Positions 45,133 through 54,561 of a stretch of DNA of 64,000 bases are shown here, one piece after another; position 1 is the first letter of the stretch; each line of letters begins with the position of its first letter. The position numbers were made by a program, and so were the translations under genes. The stretch covers positions 62,001-126,000 of the forward strand of contig NZ_JACHFF010000001.1 in assembly GCF_014207425.1 (NCBI RefSeq), in the 5' to 3' direction. The stretch comes from Jeotgalicoccus coquinae (GTDB taxonomy: Bacteria > Bacillota > Bacilli > Staphylococcales > Salinicoccaceae). Below the pieces are notes generated by a model, which was not told the origin of the DNA, ran no database searches, and saw nothing but the letters and a program-made list of their open reading frames with translations.

Positions 45133-45963
45133 GTGTCAGCAATGTGCAAAGTCCTGCAAATCTCTAGAAGTACCTATTATTTTGAAATTAATAAACAAAG
45201 AACCAACAAGCAGTGTGAGCGCGATAACGATATCAATGAAACGATTATTCAGGTATTTAATTCAAACCGAAAATGTTTTGGTACCCGAAGAATAAAAAAT
45301 GCGTTACATAAACTAGGTTTGACAGTCTCGAGAAGACGCATCGGTCGGGTCATGAAACAGAATAATCTGGTGTCAACCTATACTATCGCAAGCTATAGGC
45401 CCTATCCGTCGAAGTCGAACGAGCGTCTGATCACGAATGGTCTAGACCGAGATTTTAACAGAGCACAACCAATGGAAGTCATTGTCAGTGATTTAACATA
45501 TGTAAAAGTAGCAGGGAAATGGCATTACATATGTGTATTTATTGATCTCTTTAATCGAGAAATTGTTGGTTACAGTGCAGGTTCAAGAAAGAGTGATGAG
45601 CTGGTCTTGTCATCAATCAGCACCATTAAGCATGATTTAAGAGATGTGCAGATGTTTCACACAGACAGAGGAAAGGAGTTCGATAACCAGCTGATTGATG
45701 AAGTTTTAGATGGCTTTGATATTGAAAGATCACTTAGTATGAAAGGCTGTCCTTATGACAACGCTGTGGCTGAAACCACGTTCAAAGCGATGAAAACTGA
45801 ATTTATTAACCAATATACTTTTATATCATTAAAACAATTAAACATCGAACTATTCGACTACGTAAACTGGTATAACAATATTAGACCCCATGGTGCATTG
45901 AATTATCTCACGCCAAAGGAGTATAAAGAAAACTTCTATAAAAACTGTCTAATATTCTGTTGA
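45133..45963 (+). CDS. IS3-family transposase OrfB (DDE integrase)
   Basis: 276 residues from GTG 45133, though normal expression is probably by -1 frameshifting from OrfA because the frame is open upstream to about 45088. 'SRSTYYFEINKQR' is the HTH_21 region. The DDE triad is visible in 'VIVSDLTYVKV', 'FHTDRGKEFDNQ' and 'NAVAETTFKAMKTEF'. The gene runs to the right terminus of the IS and looks intact. Confidence 0.9.
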   Translation: MSAMCKVLQISRSTYYFEINKQRTNKQCERDNDINETIIQVFNSNRKCFGTRRIKNALHKLGLTVSRRRIGRVMKQNNLVSTYTIASYRPYPSKSNERLITNGLDRDFNRAQPMEVIVSDLTYVKVAGKWHYICVFIDLFNREIVGYSAGSRKSDELVLSSISTIKHDLRDVQMFHTDRGKEFDNQLIDEVLDGFDIERSLSMKGCPYDNAVAETTFKAMKTEFINQYTFISLKQLNIELFDYVNWYNNIRPHGALNYLTPKEYKENFYKNCLIFC

Positions 45964-45965
45964 CA

Positions 45966-46977
45966 CACCGCTACAGACAGCCCCCTAACTTTTAACGAAA
46001 CTCATAGCGGGCATGTTTTTATGTTTGCTGAAAGTGATAGCATCGAACGGATTATTGATCATCTCAGCCATAAGTTTTGGCTTGTGGGTCTATTGACTTT
46101 ACTTCTGACTGTTATAACGGTGTTTATTCTTTCCAGAGTTATTACCCAACCGGTATTGAGGATGAAAAAAGCGACAGAACAATTAAGTAGAGGCAATCAT
46201 AACGTGGAATTGTATACACATCGAAAAGATGAGCTTGGAGATTTGGCGACTTCGATTACTTTGCTGTCGCAAGATCTGGAACGTTTAAAAAACGAGAGAA
46301 ATGAATTTTTAGGGAGTATATCGCATGAGCTACGAACACCTTTAACCTATATGAAAGGGTATACGGATATTATTAGCAGAAAAGAAATATCCACGACGGA
46401 CAGGAATAGATACATTAAAATCATTCAGGAAGAAACAGAGCATTTAGCAGACCTGATAAAAAATCTGTTTGAATTAGCTAAAATCGATCATAATGAATTT
46501 GCCATCACAAAAGAGAGGGTAGTATTTAGCGCTTTCATTGAGACGGTTTTAGCACGAATCCGTCCAGCGCTCAATGAAAAAAAGATAGAGCTTTTCTTTC
46601 ATTGTCCGGACAACTTGGTTGTTATGGCAGATCCCGAAAGAATTCAACAAGTTATATTGAATATATTAGATAATGCAATAAAGTATACTCCCGAGAAAGG
46701 TCATATCACAATGGAAGTTATTCAAAATAAAAATGAAATTTTAACAACTATTTCAGATACAGGAGAAGGAATCCCAGAAGAAGATATACCCTTTATATTC
46801 GATCGACTGTATCGTTCTGAAAAGTCTAGATCCCGGGTAAGCGGAGGGTCTGGTCTCGGGCTGACAATCGCTAAAGAAATTGTGGAGTTGCATGGTGGCG
46901 AGATTGGAGTAGAAAGTACACTCGGCAAGGGGACTGTTTTCGTCATATCTTTAAAGAAGGAGAATGTAAATGAATAA
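45966..46977 (+). pseudogene. Sensor histidine kinase truncated by the IS3 element
   Basis: The frame is open back to the IS edge and protein-like before the first ATG ('TDSPLTFNETHSGHVF'), so the kinase has lost its first membrane helix and part of its sensor domain. From ATG 46021 there remain 318 residues: one helix (about 20-38), HAMP, HisKA 'FLGSISHELRTPLTYMKGY' (His102) and HATPase with 'DTGEGIP' and 'GGSGLGLTIAKEIVELHGG'. The stop overlaps the regulator gene by eight bases. The catalytic core is intact, so a soluble or constitutive kinase is possible, but regulated sensing is lost. Confidence 0.75.
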
Positions 46978-47641
46978 AGTGCTGTTAATCGATGATGAAG
47001 AGAGAATGCTCGAACTGTTGACATTATACTTGAAACCTTACCCTTATTTTTGTCGAAAAGCAGTAGGTGCAAAAGCAGGGCTTAAGTTTGTTAAAGAAGA
47101 GAAGTTTGATCTTATTCTACTGGATATCATGATGCCTGAAATGAATGGATGGGAAGTATGCAGAGAAATACGGCAATACTCAGATGTACCTATTATCATG
47201 GTGACTGCACGTGAGCAGAAAGAAGATATTGTAAAAGGACTCAAGCTGGGTGCAGATGACTATATCACAAAACCTTTTAATGAAGAAGAATTGGTTGCAA
47301 GAATGGATGCATTACTAAGAAGAACAAGACCTGTCAACCGGATTGAAGTCGAAAGACTGTTATGGGACGAAGATCAATTTGAACTATCCTATAAAAAACA
47401 GCTTGTAAAATTAACACCAAAAGAATTTGCACTCATTGGATTACTCATGAAAAATCCAGGAAGGGTATTTTCTAGAAATCAATTGATTGATTTAGTGTGG
47501 GGCATGCATTCTGAAACGGAAGGACGTACTGTGGATTCCCATGTTAGAAATATGCGGGAAAAAATTCGGGAAGTCGGCTTTCCTATCGATGATTACTTTC
47601 ACACGGTGTGGGGCGTTGGTTACAAATGGATTAAAAATTAA
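46970..47641 (+). CDS. OmpR-family response regulator
   Basis: 223 residues: receiver with 'LLIDDEERMLELL', phospho-acceptor Asp52 ('LILLDIMMPEMNGWEV') and 'ADDYITKPFNEEEL', then a winged helix with 'RTVDSHVRNMREKI' and 'HTVWGVGYKWI'. It is coupled to the truncated kinase. The convergent neighbour encodes a copper-storage-like protein, so metal response is possible but unproved. Confidence 0.88.
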   Translation: MNKVLLIDDEERMLELLTLYLKPYPYFCRKAVGAKAGLKFVKEEKFDLILLDIMMPEMNGWEVCREIRQYSDVPIIMVTAREQKEDIVKGLKLGADDYITKPFNEEELVARMDALLRRTRPVNRIEVERLLWDEDQFELSYKKQLVKLTPKEFALIGLLMKNPGRVFSRNQLIDLVWGMHSETEGRTVDSHVRNMREKIREVGFPIDDYFHTVWGVGYKWIKN

Positions 47642-47692
47642 AACACATTTTCAATATTAAAACGTTAGACTGCTTGCTTTTGTTCGATTAAT

Positions 47693-47735
47693 AAGAAGTG
47701 CCATGCCAGAATTATTATCTGACATGGCACTTCTT
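47693..47735. terminator. Bidirectional terminator
   Basis: AAGAAGTGCCATG/CATGGCACTTCTT stem with further inner pairing between the response regulator gene and the convergent copper-storage gene. Confidence 0.85.
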
Positions 47736-47751
47736 CTACACAAGTTTTATT

Positions 47752-48078
47752 CTAAGCAATTTCCTTACATGCTTCTGCACATTTGAAGCACGCTTCTGCA
47801 CATCTCTGACAGTGTTCATGGTCGTGTTTCTGACATTCATTTCCGCAAGCTTCGCAAATTTTGGCGCATACTGCTGCTAAATCAGAAGAAAATGGAGTGC
47901 CTCTCATTAATGCTTGTTCTAGAAATGCACAGATATCTGCACATTCGTGATCCAGTCTGATGCACTTTGCCATCATATTTACGTCTTCTTTCTTCAAACA
48001 GGCATCGTAGCAATGGTTACAGGCTTCCATACATTCATGTAACGTCTGAATCAGTTGTTGGTGTTGTTCATGTGCCAT
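47752..48078 (-). CDS. Four-helix-bundle copper-storage protein (Csp/DUF326)
   Basis: 108 residues with 16 cysteines in helical CxxxC and CxxC spacing ('HECMEACNHCYDAC', 'CAKICEACGNEC', 'HCQRCAEACFKCAEAC') and several His. This is the pattern of Csp proteins, which fold as four-helix bundles and store many Cu(I) ions in the core. No signal peptide, so cytosolic Csp3-like. GGAGG lies before the start. Probably linked to copper resistance in this accessory region. Confidence 0.85.
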   Translation of the reverse strand: MAHEQHQQLIQTLHECMEACNHCYDACLKKEDVNMMAKCIRLDHECADICAFLEQALMRGTPFSSDLAAVCAKICEACGNECQKHDHEHCQRCAEACFKCAEACKEIA

Positions 48079-48274
48079 TGTAAATCCCTCCTATAGAATT
48101 GAATCACTTACATTGAGTGAATTCCCATCTGTTTCGCATATAAACCGATATTGTAAAACTCCATCGAAACTGCACAGAATTTTAATAATGCGGAGCTTCT
48201 ACAACTGAGTTAATAATTTAATTTGCCTAGAAGAATCAAGAAATATTGTTATTTTTAGTTATTAAATTAGAGCA

Positions 48275-48814
48275 TTGGAGTTATCACCATGGGGTCAGGA
48301 ATTTAAAGATAAGTTGTTATTTTATACAAACAGAAGAATCGATATGCAGCAGCAAAACGGCGTACTGCCGCAACAAGGAAATTATATGTATTTAGATCCG
48401 AACTATACAGATGTTTTCGGAGACCCATTACTGCATGTAACTTACAAATTCAGTGATATAGATAGAAATATTGTAAAATATGCACATCAGCAATGTAAAG
48501 AAATTTTAGAAGAAATGGGTGCAGATTATATTAATGTTCCTGAAATAGATGATTCAGTAGAGTTTGGAAAAGACTCTCTGTCCGACCATACAGGCGGCGG
48601 AGTAATAATAGGTGACGACTCGGAAACTTCAGCAGTAAATACTTATTCACAAATGTGGGATATGGAAAATTTGTTTGTAGTCGGTGCATCTTCGTTCCCG
48701 TTACATTCAAAATCAAATCCTACAGGTACACTTGGCGCACTCACTTACAGAGCAGCTGAAGGCATGAAGAAATACATGAAAGATAATAAAGTTCTAGAAA
48801 AATCAAACAGTTAA
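48275..48814 (+). pseudogene. GMC-type oxidoreductase, C-terminal fragment
   Basis: The first in-frame start is TTG 48275, and about 179 residues remain of a protein normally about 550 long. They match the C-terminal part of GMC/gluconate-dehydrogenase-type flavoproteins: 'SDHTGGGVIIGDD', 'VNTYSQMWDMENLFVVGASS' and 'NPTGTLGALTYRAAEGM'. The FAD-binding N-terminus is missing and the sequence upstream (48079-48274) shows only the csp promoter side. It is cut on the left and abuts the IS relic on the right. Confidence 0.75.
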
Positions 48815-48825
48815 AAATGGGACTA

Positions 48826-48938
48826 TTCGACTATGTAAACTGGTATAACACAATCAGACCGCATGGTGCATTGGATTATCTCACACCAAAGGAGTATAAA
48901 GAAAACTTCTATAAAAAGTGTCTAATATTCTGTTGACA
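48826..48938 (+). mobile_element. Relic of the same IS3 element (right end only)
   Basis: About 113 bases from 'gggactattcgactatgtaa' to 'tctgttgaca' match 45848-45965, the 3' end of orfB plus right terminus, at roughly 90% or more. The two copies are in the same orientation and bracket 46.0-48.8 kb, so the kinase, regulator, copper-storage and GMC fragment could have moved together or been rearranged between copies. Confidence 0.9.
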
Positions 48939-48972
48939 TACCATTATCTTATTCTAATGATCATAGCTAAAT

Positions 48973-49998
48973 CTAAACAGAAAAGTATGTCAGTACAGAT
49001 AAGATTAGAGAGACGATAATCATAATAATAAGAGGTTTAAATGCTTTACTGCGTAAATCACTTAAATTAACATTCAGACCCAACCCAACCATAGCGGCAG
49101 TTAAAAGCCATGTCGTGAGAGTGGAAACATCTTCCATTATATTATCTGTCACCTGTACAGTATTGTCGATGACGTAACTCCCAATAATGCTCATTAAGAG
49201 AAATCCAACGAGAAACCATGGAAATTGTACTTTATTACGTTCCGTCTGTTTCCCTTTTTCTTTACGGTTCATTATCAATATAAATATAAACGCCAGTGGA
49301 ACCAGTAAGAAAACCCTGCCCAGTTTTGCCAGCAGAGAAATTGCCAATGCATCTTCACCAGCGGGTTCCGCCGCAATGGCGACATGTGCCAGTTCATGAA
49401 GCGTAGATCCCGCCCAGATACCGTAACTTTCGGAAGACAAAGGCAGCACAGGTTCAATCAAAGTATAACCGACAGCAAACACAGTACCCACCAGTGCAAT
49501 AATACCTACACTGATTGCTGTGTCTTCATCTTTAGATTTTACAATTGGAGCTATCGCTGCAATTGCAGCTGCTCCGCACACACCTGTCCCAACACCCAAT
49601 AATAAAGATATTGTACTGTCTGCTTTAAAGATTTTGGCAGCCCAGACTGTTAATAGAATCACGGAAGCAATAATTATCCCGTCTCTCAGTAGCAGTCCCA
49701 GTCCATCTTGTAAAATAACGTCAATATTTAATTTAAGACCATATAATATTATCGCAAGACGCAAAAGTTTTTGAGAAGAAAATACTATACCATTTTTCAA
49801 AATCATCGGGTATCCAAAAAAATGCCGGTAAATCACAGCAATAATTATTGCACATGCCAGCTGTCCGACATTATTCAAACCCGGTAATAATGAAAAAAGA
49901 TAACCCCAAAAAGCAATTAAAAATGTAAAGGCGACGCCCGCTGACCACCATAAAAGGGAGTTTAGTTTTTGTTTCTTTTCTATAGATATAAGTATCAT
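48973..49998 (-). CDS. YeiH/UPF0324 family putative sulfate exporter
   Basis: 341 residues, about ten membrane helices, with 'LLGVGTGVCGAAAIAAIAPI' and 'GIWAGSTLHELAHVAIAA', typical of the YeiH family (putative sulfate/sulfite exporters). It is divergent from a LysR regulator, the usual arrangement for this family (YeiE-YeiH, CysL-like). The start ATG directly abuts AGGAG, an unusually short spacing, but no better start is seen. Confidence 0.85.
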   Translation of the reverse strand: MILISIEKKQKLNSLLWWSAGVAFTFLIAFWGYLFSLLPGLNNVGQLACAIIIAVIYRHFFGYPMILKNGIVFSSQKLLRLAIILYGLKLNIDVILQDGLGLLLRDGIIIASVILLTVWAAKIFKADSTISLLLGVGTGVCGAAAIAAIAPIVKSKDEDTAISVGIIALVGTVFAVGYTLIEPVLPLSSESYGIWAGSTLHELAHVAIAAEPAGEDALAISLLAKLGRVFLLVPLAFIFILIMNRKEKGKQTERNKVQFPWFLVGFLLMSIIGSYVIDNTVQVTDNIMEDVSTLTTWLLTAAMVGLGLNVNLSDLRSKAFKPLIIMIIVSLILSVLTYFSV

Positions 49999-50047
49999 CT
50001 CCTGATAGTTATAAGTTTAAAATCTCCACATGGATAAGTAAAATAAA

Positions 50048-50068
50048 TTATAGTGATATATACTATAA
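50048..50068. promoter_or_regulatory. Palindromic operator between YeiH and LysR genes
   Basis: TTATAGT-gatatat-ACTATAA is a perfect 7-7-7 palindrome containing the T-N11-A pattern of LysR boxes, placed centrally in the divergent intergenic region. Confidence 0.6.
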
Positions 50069-50097
50069 GCATATGGTTATAGAAGGAGGCACTTAAC

Positions 50098-50994
50098 ATG
50101 GATTCCCAATTAAAAATATTTTTAAGCGTTGCCGAAAATAAAAGTTTTTCACGAACAGCAGAAAAATATTACATGTCCCAACCTGCTGTCAGTCAGCATA
50201 TACAAGCACTGGAGGAAAGAATAGGAACAAAGCTGCTTGATCGTAATAACAAATTTGTAAAATTAAATAAAGCAGGTGAAATTGTATATCATTACGGTAA
50301 AGAAATTGCCGCGCTCTATAACAAAATGGAATACCTTGTCGATGATTTGACGAATAATGCAAGTGGACCTATTAACATCGGAGCCAGTTATACTTTTGGA
50401 GAATATCTGCTTCCAAATTTAATTGCTGAACTGCTTAGCCTGTATCCCTACAGTCAGCCCGCTGTAACCATTGGAAATACAGAAGAAATTGCCCATTTAG
50501 TTAACAACAGCCAGCTGGATATTGGTATCATAGAAGGTTATACACCGAAAAAATTTCTGGTTCAGAAAGAATTTTTGGAAGATTCCATGGTGATTGTCGC
50601 ATCGCCTGGATTTCCTTTAAAACGGGAAGATAGTATTTCAGTGAAAGAACTCGGAAAGTATACATGGCTGATGAGAGAAAACGGATCAGGAACACGGGAA
50701 GCGAGTGAAAAATTGTTTGAGGAATTTAAAATAGTTCCACAGAGTTTTTTAACATTCAGCAGTACCCAATCTATAAAAGCAGCAGCTGAAGCAGGGCTCG
50801 GTCTCAGTCTATTGTCCCGATGGGCCATTCAAAAAGAACTGAAGTACGGAGATTTGATTACAGTAAACCCAGCGGATATATCTTTAAAAAGAACTTTTTC
50901 TTATTTGAAAAACAGTCATTATCAATCTAAGGTTCTAGAAGGCTTTACAGAGTTATTGGAACAGAAGAATTTGTATGATACTTTTTATATTTAA
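50098..50994 (+). CDS. LysR regulator of the divergent YeiH-type gene
   Basis: 298 residues: N-terminal helix-turn-helix 'FSRTAEKYYMSQPAVSQHIQ', then a substrate-binding domain with 'INIGASYTFGEYLLPNLIAE' and 'MRENGSGTREASEKLFEEF', the latter typical of CysL/YeiE-like regulators of sulfur metabolism. AAGGAGG precedes ATG 50098. It probably senses a sulfur compound and controls the divergent exporter. Confidence 0.88.
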   Translation: MDSQLKIFLSVAENKSFSRTAEKYYMSQPAVSQHIQALEERIGTKLLDRNNKFVKLNKAGEIVYHYGKEIAALYNKMEYLVDDLTNNASGPINIGASYTFGEYLLPNLIAELLSLYPYSQPAVTIGNTEEIAHLVNNSQLDIGIIEGYTPKKFLVQKEFLEDSMVIVASPGFPLKREDSISVKELGKYTWLMRENGSGTREASEKLFEEFKIVPQSFLTFSSTQSIKAAAEAGLGLSLLSRWAIQKELKYGDLITVNPADISLKRTFSYLKNSHYQSKVLEGFTELLEQKNLYDTFYI

Positions 50995-51165
50995 ATTCTG
51001 TCGAACTCTGAAAGAACAGCTGTGTCAGCCACAAAAACAAGACAGACATTTAGTTTCAAGATGGATATGTCAGAAATCACATTCTTTCTCCATGATATAT
51101 TTATTTGAAGTTTAATGATAAGATAATAAAAAACTGAATATTTAGATTGAAAAGGGGCAGGAATT

Positions 51166-52380
51166 ATGCAATTCGACTTTAATAAGGAAACAACAAGAGA
51201 AGGCACGCATAGCGTTCAATATGAAGGGACTGAGGCTTTATTCGGAGTAGGGGGCCTGGAACCTTTCTGGATTGCCGATATGGATATAGAAACACCTGAA
51301 ACAATCAGGGAGGCAATCAAAGAACGTCTTGATAATGGTATTTTCGGTTATACAATATGGCAAAACGAACAGTTCTATGAACCCATTAAACATTGGTGGC
51401 AATCTCGCTATAATACAGTACTGAGTGACACTGACATCCACTACTCACCGACAGTTCTGTTTACTGCGGGGGAAGCGCTGAGACAAGTGACAAAAGAGAG
51501 AGACGGTATTATATTAACGACTCCTTCATACAATAAATTTCCCAGCTTAATTGAAAGCAATAACCGGAAAATCGTCGAGTCTCCTTTAATATATGATAAG
51601 GATTTAAAGGAATACTTTTTGGATGTAAATCATTTCACTTCATTATGTGAACGTGATGATGTAAGCATGTACATCCACTGCAATCCACATAATCCAACCG
51701 GCAAAGTCTGGACAAGAGAAGAATTGCAAACTATCAAAGACATCTGCGCAGCAAATAATATATACTTAATCAGCGATGAAATACATATGGATTTCGTCAG
51801 ACCGAAAGAGGATTTTGTATCATTGGCAGCTTTATCTGAAGAAGGCGATCAGGTTTTGGTTGCAAGTTGCCTTGGCAAAACGTTTAATCTAGCAAGTATC
51901 CCTCATTCTTATTTCGTTACGAAAGACAGAACACTCACTAAAACTCTTACAGAGGTAACGAAAGAAGTATACAACGTTGGCAATGCTTCCAGCCTCGCTC
52001 TCGCAGCTATTGAAGCTGCTTACACTGAGTGTAACGAGTGGGTGGATCAATTAAATAATCATATCTTGAACAATTTTGAATATGTCCAGAAATACATTGA
52101 TGACAATCTATCTCAATATTTATCTCTTGATATTCCAAGAGCAACATATCTCGGGTGGATAAGCTTTGAAAAATCGGGGTTCGATGCCGAACTGGTCCAC
52201 AAAGCATTGGTTGAAGTAGGAGGAATTGCAGTATCACCGGGCAAATTATACTTGGACTACGAGAATAAACACTTCAGATTTAACGTGGCTTCAAGTCGTG
52301 CACGAATAGAAGATGGGCTCATCCGTATTAAAAAAACTTTTGACTATTTATATAACGAGCGAGATAAAGGAAGCGCATAA
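51166..52380 (+). CDS. MalY/PatB family C-S beta-lyase
   Basis: 404 residues, fold-type I PLP enzyme. 'HCNPHNPTGKVWTREEL' and 'LISDEIHMDFV' are PLP-contact regions, and the Schiff-base lysine is in 'ASCLGKTFNLASIPHSY'. PatB/MalY enzymes cleave cystathionine or cysteine conjugates to thiols, pyruvate and ammonia. With the YeiH/LysR pair beside it, a small sulfur-metabolism group is plausible. GGGGCAGG lies before ATG 51166. Confidence 0.85.
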   Translation: MQFDFNKETTREGTHSVQYEGTEALFGVGGLEPFWIADMDIETPETIREAIKERLDNGIFGYTIWQNEQFYEPIKHWWQSRYNTVLSDTDIHYSPTVLFTAGEALRQVTKERDGIILTTPSYNKFPSLIESNNRKIVESPLIYDKDLKEYFLDVNHFTSLCERDDVSMYIHCNPHNPTGKVWTREELQTIKDICAANNIYLISDEIHMDFVRPKEDFVSLAALSEEGDQVLVASCLGKTFNLASIPHSYFVTKDRTLTKTLTEVTKEVYNVGNASSLALAAIEAAYTECNEWVDQLNNHILNNFEYVQKYIDDNLSQYLSLDIPRATYLGWISFEKSGFDAELVHKALVEVGGIAVSPGKLYLDYENKHFRFNVASSRARIEDGLIRIKKTFDYLYNERDKGSA

Positions 52381-52490
52381 ACTTCTGTAATTATTATTAA
52401 TCAATTATAATCCTCTCAGTTGTTGCCGATATATCCGATTTTTGGTATATTTTATAGTGCACTTTAATACTTATGGGAGAGATTTATATT

Positions 52491-53036
52491 ATGAAAAGAT
52501 TGTTTCTAACAGGCACCTTATCATCAATTTTATTTTTAACAGCTTGCGGCGGGGCAGATGAAACCGCAGAACAAACTGCGGAAAATGATAATTCATCAGA
52601 AGAAAACCAGCAGGTCGGTGAAGACACTGTGGAAAAAGAGAAATTAGATGAAAAAGAAAATGAATCTCCTGTAGAAAATTCACAAGAAGAGACGAATTCA
52701 GAGAATAATCCTTCCGATAATCAGATCACCATTTTAGAAGAAAAATACGATGAAATGACTCGTGATGGTTTTATAGAATCAATCGAGACTCAGAATGACG
52801 AGTATATGGAACTTACAGTTTACGTAAGTGACAAATTTGATGATATTAATGAAAAAGGATATAATTCAAAATTAGAAGGTATGGGTAAATCTATTAGAGA
52901 AATGACCTCCGGAGTTCTTTACAATAAAGAACATGGTACTCTTCCTCTTATAGAATTTAAAGATAATGATGATAATATTATTGCTAAATTTGAAAGCCAT
53001 ACAAGAGATGAAAGAATGGTATTTGAAAATAATTAG
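52491..53036 (+). CDS. Lipoprotein with acidic linker, unknown
   Basis: 181 residues: signal peptide with lipobox LTAC (Cys19), a very acidic, Asn/Glu-rich linker of about 65 residues, then a small alpha/beta domain ('YMELTVYVSDKFDDINEKGY'). It resembles staphylococcal lipoproteins of unknown role. ATG 52491 has GGGAGAG nine bases upstream and is preferred to ATG 52473, which lies before that site. Confidence 0.65.
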   Translation: MKRLFLTGTLSSILFLTACGGADETAEQTAENDNSSEENQQVGEDTVEKEKLDEKENESPVENSQEETNSENNPSDNQITILEEKYDEMTRDGFIESIETQNDEYMELTVYVSDKFDDINEKGYNSKLEGMGKSIREMTSGVLYNKEHGTLPLIEFKDNDDNIIAKFESHTRDERMVFENN

Positions 53037-53110
53037 TAACTCAAAATGAGTAATAAAAATCAAAAAGAAATGTCTGGTAATAAAATAATTTTTTGAAAGG
53101 AATGTATTTG

Positions 53111-53884
53111 ATGACAGAATTACTAAAAGATAAAGCCGGTTTGGTAACAGCGGGAGGCTCAGGAATCGGTCGAGCAAGTGCTGTTGCTTTGGCAAAAGCA
53201 GGTGCTAAAGTAATGGTCTCCGATGTCAGTGAAGAGGGCGGCAGAGAAACAGTCAAGTTAATTAAAGAAGGCGGGGGCGAAGCACAGTTTTTCAAATGTG
53301 ATGTCAGCGATGAAGATCAGGTTAAAGCATTAGTAGATGAGACCGTTTCTGCTTTTGGCAAATTAGATTTTGCTCATAATAATGCCGGTATTAACGCAGG
53401 CCAGGTTAAAATAGGCGAGCTGGATTCTAATGATTGGGATAAAACAATTAAAATAAACTTATATGGTATTTTCTATTGTGTGAAACATCAAATTAACGCC
53501 ATGCTTAAAACGGGTGGAGGAGCTATTGTTAACACAGCTTCAGGAGCGGGATTAGAAGGATCTCCAAATATGTCGCCATATACCGCCTCAAAACACGGAG
53601 TTGTAGGATTAACTAAATCTGTTGCGCTGGAATACGGGAAACAGAATATTCGTATAAATGCTATTGCACCGGGAGCAACAATTACACCGGCTATCGAAAG
53701 ATGGGCAGAAGATAATCCCGAACAATATAACGGTGTGCTGGAATCTCTTCCAGCCGGTGAAATGTCAACACCTGAGGACCAGGGTAATGTCGTTATGTTT
53801 CTCTGTTCAGACTTAGCCAGACAAATCAACGGAGTTACAGTGCCGATTGACGGAGGGTATACGGCTGGAAAGCTTCAGCAGTAA
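53111..53884 (+). CDS. Short-chain dehydrogenase/reductase (SDR)
   Basis: 257 residues, classical SDR: cofactor loop 'TAGGSGIGRA', 'NNAGIN', catalytic Ser in 'IVNTASGAG', 'YTASKHG' (Tyr, Lys) and 'IDGGYTAGK' near the end. An Asp after beta2 ('VMVSDVSEEGG') suggests NAD(H) preference. Substrate unknown. ATG 53111 is taken over the upstream TTG because AAAGGA lies at a reasonable distance. Confidence 0.88.
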   Translation: MTELLKDKAGLVTAGGSGIGRASAVALAKAGAKVMVSDVSEEGGRETVKLIKEGGGEAQFFKCDVSDEDQVKALVDETVSAFGKLDFAHNNAGINAGQVKIGELDSNDWDKTIKINLYGIFYCVKHQINAMLKTGGGAIVNTASGAGLEGSPNMSPYTASKHGVVGLTKSVALEYGKQNIRINAIAPGATITPAIERWAEDNPEQYNGVLESLPAGEMSTPEDQGNVVMFLCSDLARQINGVTVPIDGGYTAGKLQQ

Positions 53885-53995
53885 CAGAGTTAAGATCAGT
53901 ATTCTGGTCATAAACTTTACAATACCGCCCAGTTTTTTTCTATATCTATGACTTTAAAATGAGACTCATTAATTTTTGAATATGTACAAGATGCT

Positions 53996-54033
53996 AAAAA
54001 CCTTCCATAGGTATTTTCTTTGGAAGGTTTTTT
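53996..54033 (+). terminator. Terminator after the SDR gene
   Basis: AAAAACCTTCCA/TGGAAGGTTTTTT hairpin about 110 bases beyond the stop. The rest of 53885-54186 holds no visible gene. Confidence 0.8.
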
Positions 54034-54186
54034 GCAATATTATTTTTTAGGTTGTTGAACAATTCTTTTTTTAAAAGAAACATAGAAAATAAAATGCGCA
54101 ATTTACTTGTGATGTGGATTTCCCAAAATAATGGTACTTACTTTTCATAGATTAAATTCAAGTATAGACATATTTAATAAGTATTG

Positions 54187-54289
54187 TTAGGGTCTGCCCT
54201 AATAAATCAAAAATTTAAGAGAGAAAAATACATCTATATATTGTTTTACCAGAAGATTATTTTTCTAGTTATAAATGAAAAACAATCTT
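54187..54289 (+). repeat. Degraded direct repeat, right copy (res-like)
   Basis: 'ttagggtctgccctaa' through 'ttataaatgaaaa', similar to 43810-43908. Beyond it, to 54480, the DNA is AT-rich and includes 'agtgtccgcaaaagtgtact', with no gene. Here no resolvase follows; the cadmium operon does. Confidence 0.65.
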
Positions 54290-54530
54290 AAAATAATTTA
54301 GTATGTTTACAAACTCTTGTTTTTATTTATTTCAAATGTTTTCGAAGTGTCCGCAAAAGTGTACTTTTAAGAACGAATAAATTATTTATCACAATAAAGT
54401 TCACTTACGATATCGTAATTTCTTTCAGCTTTATTTCAGAAAATTCTTTCTATGTCGAGAAAAACTTATACAAATTTATTATTATTCAAACGTCTGCTTG
54501 AATAAAGAAAAAAAGATGTTATGCTATACT

Positions 54531-54547
54531 CAAACAAATATTTGAAT
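54531..54547. promoter_or_regulatory. CadC-type operator and cad promoter region
   Basis: TCAAACAAATATTTGAAT is a near-palindrome (TCAAA/TTTGA) like the known CadC operator. It directly follows -10-like boxes (TATGCT/TATACT at 54520-54530) and a TTGAAT at 54498, so bound repressor would block transcription of the cad operon. Confidence 0.65.
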
Positions 54548-54561
54548 GATGAGGTGTATGT

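Larger units (their letters stand above)
44763..45965 (+). mobile_element. IS3-family insertion sequence, apparently complete
   Basis: Contains orfA and orfB in a -1 frame relationship. The right end reads TGTTGACA (inward TGTCAACAGAATATTAG). The left end is best placed at TGGACAACTCCTATGAG (44763) by imperfect match to that. A partial second copy of the right end is at 48826-48938. No clear target duplication is visible, partly because both flanks are degraded. Confidence 0.75.
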
